Below, piece by piece: positions 10,001 through 10,692 of a stretch of 10,692 nt of DNA. Both the position numbers and the translations under genes were made by a program. Source of the DNA: Ochromonadaceae sp. CCMP2298 (lineage: Eukaryota; Sar; Synurophyceae; Ochromonadales; Ochromonadaceae); the NCBI GenBank assembly GCA_026770595.1, contig MU634706.1:1-10692 (forward strand), read 5' to 3'. Below the pieces are notes generated by a model. It did no database searches and was not told the DNA's origin. It worked only from the letters and a program-made list of their open reading frames with translations. Position 1 is the first letter of the stretch; every line of letters begins with the position of its first letter.

Positions 10001-10231
10001 CGCGTGCTTCTAGGCGAGATGTTCTGTTTCTACAGACCTAGCGGGCGGGCCCTGGGCGCGGAGGAGAAAGACGAACTGCTAAGGGAATTGTTCCTCTGGT
10101 CGCAGGACCAGTTCCATCCCGCTGGGATGGTGACGGTGGGCTGTGGGTGTGCGGTGTCAGTGGCTGAACTGAGGACGTGGCTGAGGGCCAGGGGGGAGAC
10201 CATCAAGCGCGTGCATGCGGATACGGAGTGA
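136..10231 (+). CDS. Large REJ/EGF/GPS-like multi-pass membrane protein, 16 exons, 5' end missing
   Basis: Join: 136-1055, 1171-1749, 1862-2718, 2888-3623, 3749-4546, 4732-4881, 4998-5086, 5215-5283, 5404-5488, 5683-5817, 5975-6642, 6889-7646, 7860-7984, 8191-8468, 8690-8734, 8827-10231. Seen: all 15 introns are GT-AG, and the joined frame is open for 2,564 codons to TGA. The protein has a long Ser/Thr-rich ectodomain with REJ-like motifs, Cys-rich and EGF-like modules, a GPS-like Cys cluster, seven or eight hydrophobic spans and a long C-terminal tail. Known: REJ plus GPS architectures occur in polycystin-1 and sea urchin sperm REJ proteins, and large relatives occur in protists. Inferred: a cell-surface, possibly ciliary or adhesion/sensory receptor-like protein. 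No PLAT domain, polycystin pore block or enzyme motif was recognised, so the function is open. The N terminus and any signal peptide are outside the window. Confidence 0.88.
1056..1170 (+). other. Intron 1 (115 bp, phase 0)
   Basis: GTGGTG to CTACTAG. It contains a 28-nt duplication starting with AACTGTCTTTT at 1087 and 1115. AGGTGGT overlaps both junctions (1054-1060 and 1169-1175). Confidence 0.85.
1171..1749 (+). CDS. Exon 2: start of REJ-like domain
   Basis: Residues 307-499. It opens with VVFMNSRTVTLASVGDPISL, which completes the block begun in exon 1. Residues about 364-402 carry a Pro-rich start, then S-CDDVVVDATL, GSGSRAW and SVTWGV. This resembles the start of a REJ domain (a 'CDDL.LDAS..G..GR.W..V.W' pattern, recalled from family knowledge, not searched). 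After TAG at 1168-1170 the first codon is GTG, in frame with exon 1. The exon ends at CAG|GTATAT, phase 0. Its last 13 nt are repeated at the end of the following intron. Confidence 0.87.
1750..1861 (+). other. Intron 2 (112 bp, phase 0) with 13-nt terminal direct repeat
   Basis: GTATAT to CGCAG. CTCCGTCTCGCAG occurs just before the donor (1737-1749) and again as the last 13 nt of the intron (1849-1861). The body is A/T-rich with TTAAACCC-type motifs. Confidence 0.88.
1862..2718 (+). CDS. Exon 3: central REJ-like region
   Basis: Residues 500-784 plus two bases of codon 785. Two similar blocks are visible: LTYQWRVYKDG near 509-519, and LSYQWSCSLL near 620-629 followed by a long stretch ending in Y-GFLVLVTASDGRSDS near 665-680. 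The second matches the 'Y.W.C' core and following strands of REJ and PKD-like folds. The exon ends at GGCAACAG|GTACTA, phase 2. Translating past the donor gives a Leu/Ile low-complexity run from the ACT-rich intron, so a splice site is needed here. The same GGCAACAG recurs at the acceptor. Confidence 0.87.
2719..2887 (+). other. Intron 3 (169 bp, phase 2) with ACT/ATACTA array
   Basis: GTACTA to GCAACAG. Positions about 2740-2870 are a degenerate array of ACT, TACTAC and ACTAATACTC units, with a long uninterrupted ACT run near 2808-2850. GGCAACAG ends both the exon (2711-2718) and the intron (2880-2887). Confidence 0.87.
2888..3623 (+). CDS. Exon 4: end of REJ-like region and Cys-rich module
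   Basis: Residues 785-1030. The early segment has APPSGGYNTV followed by SPASGTALSTVF and DYPLSFEYKY (about 801-843). This matches the 'PP.GG...V.P..G.AL.T.F ... DLPL.Y.F' pattern I recall from REJ proteins and polycystin-1. From about 943 there is a Cys-rich module with roughly a dozen Cys, spaced like an EGF-like or furin-like repeat (CSALNRGSC, CSSCNEGYAG, CTEDIDCKLSNC). Several N-X-S/T sequons fit an extracellular location. The exon ends at CCCCAG|GTACAC, phase 0. Confidence 0.87.
3624..3748 (+). other. Intron 4 (125 bp, phase 0), CA/TA-rich
   Basis: GTACAC to CCCACAG. It is rich in ACACA and ATACA, then CTAACCCTAACCCC near 3722-3735 and a C-run before the acceptor. Confidence 0.85.
3749..4546 (+). 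CDS. Exon 5: EGF-like module and GAIN-like region
   Basis: Residues 1031-1296. Residues 1032-1074 form an EGF-like module with the order CSGRGSC, CTVLDAGC, CLCDLGANGASC. From about 1080 onward the sequence becomes helical and then beta-like (LRGQLCEAIL, LSDVAEELLDQL, ...ELAVLYWGSNP), the position and character expected of a GAIN-like juxtamembrane domain. The basic motif RRRLAG lies at 1175-1180 in a Thr/Ala-rich loop and could be a protease site. Acceptor CCCACAG|GTC keeps the frame from exon 4. The exon ends at ATGGAG|GTATGA, phase 0; reading past it meets TGA at once. Confidence 0.87.
4547..4731 (+). other. Intron 5 (185 bp, phase 0)
   Basis: GTATGA to CTGCAG. The first part is a GTATGATGTGT-rich tract. 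The second part has two copies of the TGTATTAAACCC unit (from about 4668 and 4700). Confidence 0.87.
4732..4881 (+). CDS. Exon 6: GAIN-like region, continued
   Basis: Residues 1297-1346, 50 codons, phase 0 at both ends. It starts with AFFAQSDADAC and includes FFVTLQYTV, a beta-strand-like segment typical of the approach to a GPS motif. The donor is GCACAG|GTACGA. It is small but strongly coding in the only open frame, and it joins neighbours on both sides without frame change. Assignment to a GAIN-like fold rests on position and general character only. Confidence 0.82.
4882..4997 (+). other. Intron 6 (116 bp, phase 0)
   Basis: GTACGA to ATAACAG. Four GTATTAA-like copies begin at about 4893, 4914, 4947 and 4969; the last is followed by C-runs and the acceptor. 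Confidence 0.85.
4998..5086 (+). CDS. Exon 7: first half of GPS-like Cys cluster
   Basis: Residues 1347-1375 plus two bases of 1376. It contains IPQCTLFDGEAYQDCGDCVI, whose three Cys resemble the disulfide pattern of a GPS motif close to the first membrane span. The canonical HL|T or HL|S cleavage triplet is not present in the joined sequence with exon 8. Acceptor is ATAACAG|AAC, donor CTACAG|GTACTG, phase 2. Confidence 0.82.
5087..5214 (+). repeat. Intron 7 (128 bp, phase 2): 32-nt repeat, four copies
   Basis: The GTATTAA-type core starts at 5097, 5129, 5161 and 5193, an exact 32-nt period. The two central units are nearly identical (CCCCTATCGCTATACTGCAT). The last core lies about 20 nt before the CTGCAG acceptor. 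Confidence 0.92.
5215..5283 (+). CDS. Exon 8: second half of GPS-like Cys cluster (69 nt)
   Basis: The split codon AG|C gives Ser 1376, then NTNVTYGCPLSTLEELIGPC to about 1396. It holds an N-glycosylation sequon (NVT) and two further Cys. The TYGC segment fits protist GPS-like regions as I remember them. Acceptor is CTGCAG|C and donor CAACAG|GTATGA, phase 2 at both ends, so skipping this exon would keep the frame and remove 23 residues. Confidence 0.8.
5284..5403 (+). repeat. Intron 8 (120 bp, phase 2): repeat, four copies
   Basis: Cores start at 5293, 5322, 5354 and 5383 (spacing 29, 32, 29). Each core is followed by a C-run and usually by an ATACTATAAT-like spacer. The last copy runs straight into the AAGTAG acceptor. 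Confidence 0.9.
5404..5488 (+). CDS. Exon 9: post-GPS linker
   Basis: The split codon AG|G gives Arg 1399, then residues 1400-1427 (RLQTDDGQQ, then VQFGSVFIEAAAQ). The N-RRL junction at 1398-1401 is a second RRL motif, like the one at 1175-1180. Acceptor is AAGTAG|G at 5403. A second AG at 5413 is also phase compatible but gives an Arg/Ser/Pro-rich reading that loses the FGSVFIEA strand, so 5403 is preferred. Donor is GCACAG|GTATAT, phase 0. Confidence 0.75.
5489..5682 (+). other. Intron 9 (194 bp, phase 0), C-run rich
   Basis: GTATAT to GCACAG. It has degenerate copies of the same unit (TATTAAACCCCCC, GTATATTTCACC, GTATATTACCC, GTGTATCCGCC) with C homopolymers, the longest near 5596. Confidence 0.85.
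5683..5817 (+). CDS. Exon 10: first transmembrane segment
   Basis: Residues 1428-1472, phase 0 at both ends. It begins with LNLLTKNPFNFDWNKAK, then a hydrophobic span at about 1445-1464 (APLAFLVCLVFSIVMG, then YWYF), then RHWDLLDQ. The span is about the right length for one membrane helix and is followed by Arg/His, consistent with an extracellular N side and a cytoplasmic C side. Acceptor is GCACAG|CTG and donor GATCAG|GTATGA. Confidence 0.88.
5818..5974 (+). other. Intron 10 (157 bp, phase 0)
   Basis: GTATGA to CTATAG. The first two thirds are a GTATGATATATG and TTAGTATATG repeat tract. The last third has two copies of the TATTAAACCCCCTCC unit; the final copy ends at the acceptor. Confidence 0.87.
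5975..6642 (+). CDS. Exon 11: first cytoplasmic loop and second transmembrane segment
   Basis: Residues 1473-1694 plus two bases of 1695. A hydrophilic loop rich in His, Arg, Lys and Gly runs to about 1665 and ends in a membrane span at about 1670-1691 (FTTVVMGLLLIIFFDTLFFG), then YPD. A Gly/Met-rich stretch is encoded at 6327-6380. The loop occupies the place where polycystin-1 has a PLAT domain, but I see no PLAT-like sequence. Acceptor is CTATAG|GCA and donor CGACAG|GTGTGT, phase 2. Confidence 0.87.
6643..6888 (+). other. Intron 11 (246 bp, phase 2)
   Basis: GTGTGT to TCGCAG, the longest intron. A TGTG and TATG-rich tract to about 6750 is followed by degenerate copies of the C-run repeat unit. 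Confidence 0.87.
6889..7646 (+). CDS. Exon 12: short Cys loop, third transmembrane segment, cytoplasmic loop
   Basis: The split codon AG|C gives Ser 1695. Residues 1696-1743 are a probable extracellular loop with four Cys (GVCEGLL, DECLL, LCTW, GYCDL). A span follows at about 1745-1771 (FVATLVMITVTISVPVSFLY then DLLLFHIC), then RRPRLAEWGL and a long hydrophilic loop to 1947. YPDSGVC across the junction and the C-rich loop followed by a helix recall protist REJ relatives. The donor is TACG|GTACGT, phase 1. Confidence 0.87.
7647..7859 (+). other. Intron 12 (213 bp, phase 1)
   Basis: GTACGT to CCTCAG. GTATGT repeats fill most of it (to about 7790), then two ATTAAAACCC-like copies and a final ATTAAACCTCAG. 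Confidence 0.85.
7860..7984 (+). CDS. Exon 13: cytoplasmic loop before TM4
   Basis: The split codon G|GC gives Gly 1948, then residues 1949-1989: TPRNKLVRTIEHARSK followed by an acidic, helix-prone stretch (VEVARALEEFSDGELQ). It is hydrophilic, charged and probably helical. The frame is fixed by both neighbours. Acceptor is CCTCAG|G and donor ATCCAG|GTATCG, phase 0. Confidence 0.82.
7985..8190 (+). other. Intron 13 (206 bp, phase 0)
   Basis: GTATCG to TCTCAG. TATTAAATGTATTAAATG is followed by several AAACCCC copies and a long TTAACCC / CAACCCC pyrimidine-rich end. Confidence 0.86.
8191..8468 (+). CDS. Exon 14: transmembrane segments 4 and 5
   Basis: Residues 1990-2081 plus two bases. An amphipathic start (YFILEQFSTLKQYILQKHLF) precedes two spans at about 2023-2045 (LWCLSWFWVVLSQIFLLYWA) and 2058-2080 (GVNLGFSLLQDVLLVHTF), separated by a short Gly-containing turn. 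The pattern W...W then YWAFAW, a short loop and QDVLL is one I associate with the multi-span part of protist REJ/GPS proteins. Acceptor is CTCTCAG|TAC and donor CTACAG|GTGTGT, phase 2. Confidence 0.86.
8469..8689 (+). repeat. Intron 14 (221 bp, phase 2): GT tract and decamer array
   Basis: A (GT)n run of about 22 nt starts at the donor. Then a 10-nt unit, consensus ATACTGTGTT, runs with period 10 from about 8511 to 8600 (nine copies; weaker units from 8491). The rest is pyrimidine-rich (CCTCCTACG, CACCTCC) up to CCACAG. Confidence 0.9.
8690..8734 (+). CDS. Exon 15: 45-nt microexon
   Basis: The split codon AG|C gives Ser 2082, then LSMVSIQPQLKYIY and two bases of Arg 2097. Phase 2 at both ends, so skipping it would remove 15 residues without a frame change. 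Support is the clean AG and GT borders, the PQL..IY motif expected just after the TM5 helix in this family, and frame continuity into exon 16. The ends of exons 14 and 15 both read ATCTACAG|GT. Confidence 0.75.
8735..8826 (+). other. Intron 15 (92 bp, phase 2)
   Basis: GTATGT to CCACAG, the shortest intron. It carries three AAACCCC-type units; the last is TGTATTAAACCCCCCACAG, ending at the acceptor. Confidence 0.87.
8827..10231 (+). CDS. Exon 16 (last): membrane segments 6 to 7 or 8 and C-terminal tail
   Basis: The split codon AG|A gives Arg 2097, then 2098-2564 and TGA at 10229-10231. Hydrophobic spans lie at about 2169-2187 (PSVLAVALLVLPLLVGFFFE), perhaps about 2194-2210 (LLDVIFPPVLTAFFLA), and 2213-2232 (YTSIGLFLIAPYLAVLGAYL). 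The tail begins with a basic stretch (WKHKVHKRAKKLRL). It continues for about 330 residues with a Gly/Val-rich insert near 9505-9570, a Pro/Ser-rich insert near 9775-9840 and a mixed C-terminal part ending RAR-GETIKRVHADTE. No known domain was recognised in the tail. An uninterrupted 468-codon frame makes this the best supported exon. Confidence 0.9.
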
Positions 10232-10315
10232 CCGGACACCAGCGGATAGTGAGCGAATACGGAGTGAGCGGAGAGTGAGACTAAGCCCCCGATCGGCAGT
10301 GTGAGGGAGGGGTAT

Positions 10316-10360
10316 GGGGAGGCGGGGGGGCTGGGGGCGGGGGGGGGAGGGGGGAGCGCG
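10316..10360 (+). other. G-run tract, possible G-quadruplex
   Basis: At least five runs of four or more G separated by short spacers lie on the transcript strand, downstream of the stop codon. Folding is inferred. Confidence 0.5.
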
Positions 10361-10378
10361 GTCTGATGAGAGATGCAA

Positions 10379-10455
10379 CACCCCCTTCCCCGTCTCCAGT
10401 GCACCCCCTTTCCCATCTCTCACACGCACTCCCTTCCCCATCTCTCACCCGCACA
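10379..10455 (+). repeat. Pyrimidine-rich tandem repeat in the 3' region
   Basis: Three diverged copies of a unit about 28 nt long, with the pattern CACCCCCTTTCCCATCTCTC. Confidence 0.7.
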
Positions 10456-10640
10456 CCCAACATGTATATACACAAGAGGAGAGGTCAAGGGGCCCGGGTG
10501 CATCCCGGGTACCCTAGGGAGCTCGACAGTTCCTGGGTTCCCAGGTTCGACAGCGACTCCCCTAAAGTTAAACAGTCTGAGGGCAGCGGGCTGCGGGTCC
10601 TGCTGTCGAAGACAATTTAAGAAAATTTTGATATCAAGAT

Positions 10641-10692
10641 AATAAAAAAAAATTAAAGTTTATGTGGGCGCTGGGTGCTGGCTTTCTTTGGC
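10641..10692 (+). terminator. Candidate polyadenylation region
   Basis: AATAAA at 10641-10646 is embedded in an A-rich stretch, followed by GT-rich sequence (GTTTATGTGGG, GGGTGCTGG). This fits a poly(A) signal with a downstream element about 400 nt after the stop. Whether this organism uses AATAAA is unknown. Confidence 0.5.

Larger units (their letters stand above)
10232..10640 (+). other. 3' untranslated region
   Basis: No convincing coding sequence. It has a duplicated GGATACGGAGTGA-like segment, a G-run tract (about 10316-10360), a pyrimidine-rich repeat (10379-10455) and two small hairpins (10493-10509 and 10532-10545). Short open frames here look like composition effects. Confidence 0.6.

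Noticed and set aside
136-10231. Polycystin channel or classical GPCR
   Set aside because: No polycystin pore block or class B 7TM signatures were recognised, and the long cytoplasmic loops do not fit a GPCR.
10541-10560. tRNA B-box-like GGTTCGA
   Set aside because: No matching A box, acceptor stem or cloverleaf around it.

Overview
The window looks like nuclear DNA of an intron-rich, GC-rich unicellular eukaryote (protist or alga). The evidence is 15 GT-AG introns of 92 to 246 bp, GC-rich exons against introns rich in A/T and plus-strand C, and one very long gene for a REJ-type membrane protein of a kind known from many protists. I cannot name the species from the sequence alone.

One plus-strand gene fills almost the whole window. 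It enters from the left, upstream of about position 136, and stops at TGA 10229-10231. Joining 16 exons gives 7,697 nt of coding sequence: two bases completing an upstream codon, then 2,564 amino acids and a stop. All 15 junctions keep the frame, which is the strongest evidence for the model. Residue numbers below count the codon at 138-140 as residue 1; the true N terminus lies outside the window.

Protein layout. Residues 1-900: Ser/Thr-rich beta-sandwich-like ectodomain with REJ-like features. Residues 943-1075: Cys-rich and EGF-like modules. Residues about 1080-1427: a GAIN/GPS-like juxtamembrane region without a recognisable HL|T or HL|S self-cleavage triad. From 1445 on: seven or eight predicted membrane spans with long cytoplasmic loops. 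From about 2233: a roughly 330-residue C-terminal tail. No PLAT domain or polycystin channel block was recognised.

The introns are the most unusual part. Most carry one to four copies of an approximately 32-nt unit built around TGTATTAAACCCCCTCC, and in seven introns a copy ends close to the 3' splice site, where a branch point would be expected. The first three introns have direct repeats at their ends (7, 13 and 16-of-18 nt), as expected from intron gain. Other introns hold GT-rich tracts, a decamer array and an ACT array. The window opens with a TGTACCC heptamer array.

After the stop (10232-10692) there is a duplicated purine-rich segment, a G-run tract, a pyrimidine-rich repeat, two small hairpins and an AATAAA followed by GT-rich sequence. 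This looks like a 3' UTR and polyadenylation region. No tRNA, rRNA, CRISPR array, transposase or convincing minus-strand gene was seen.
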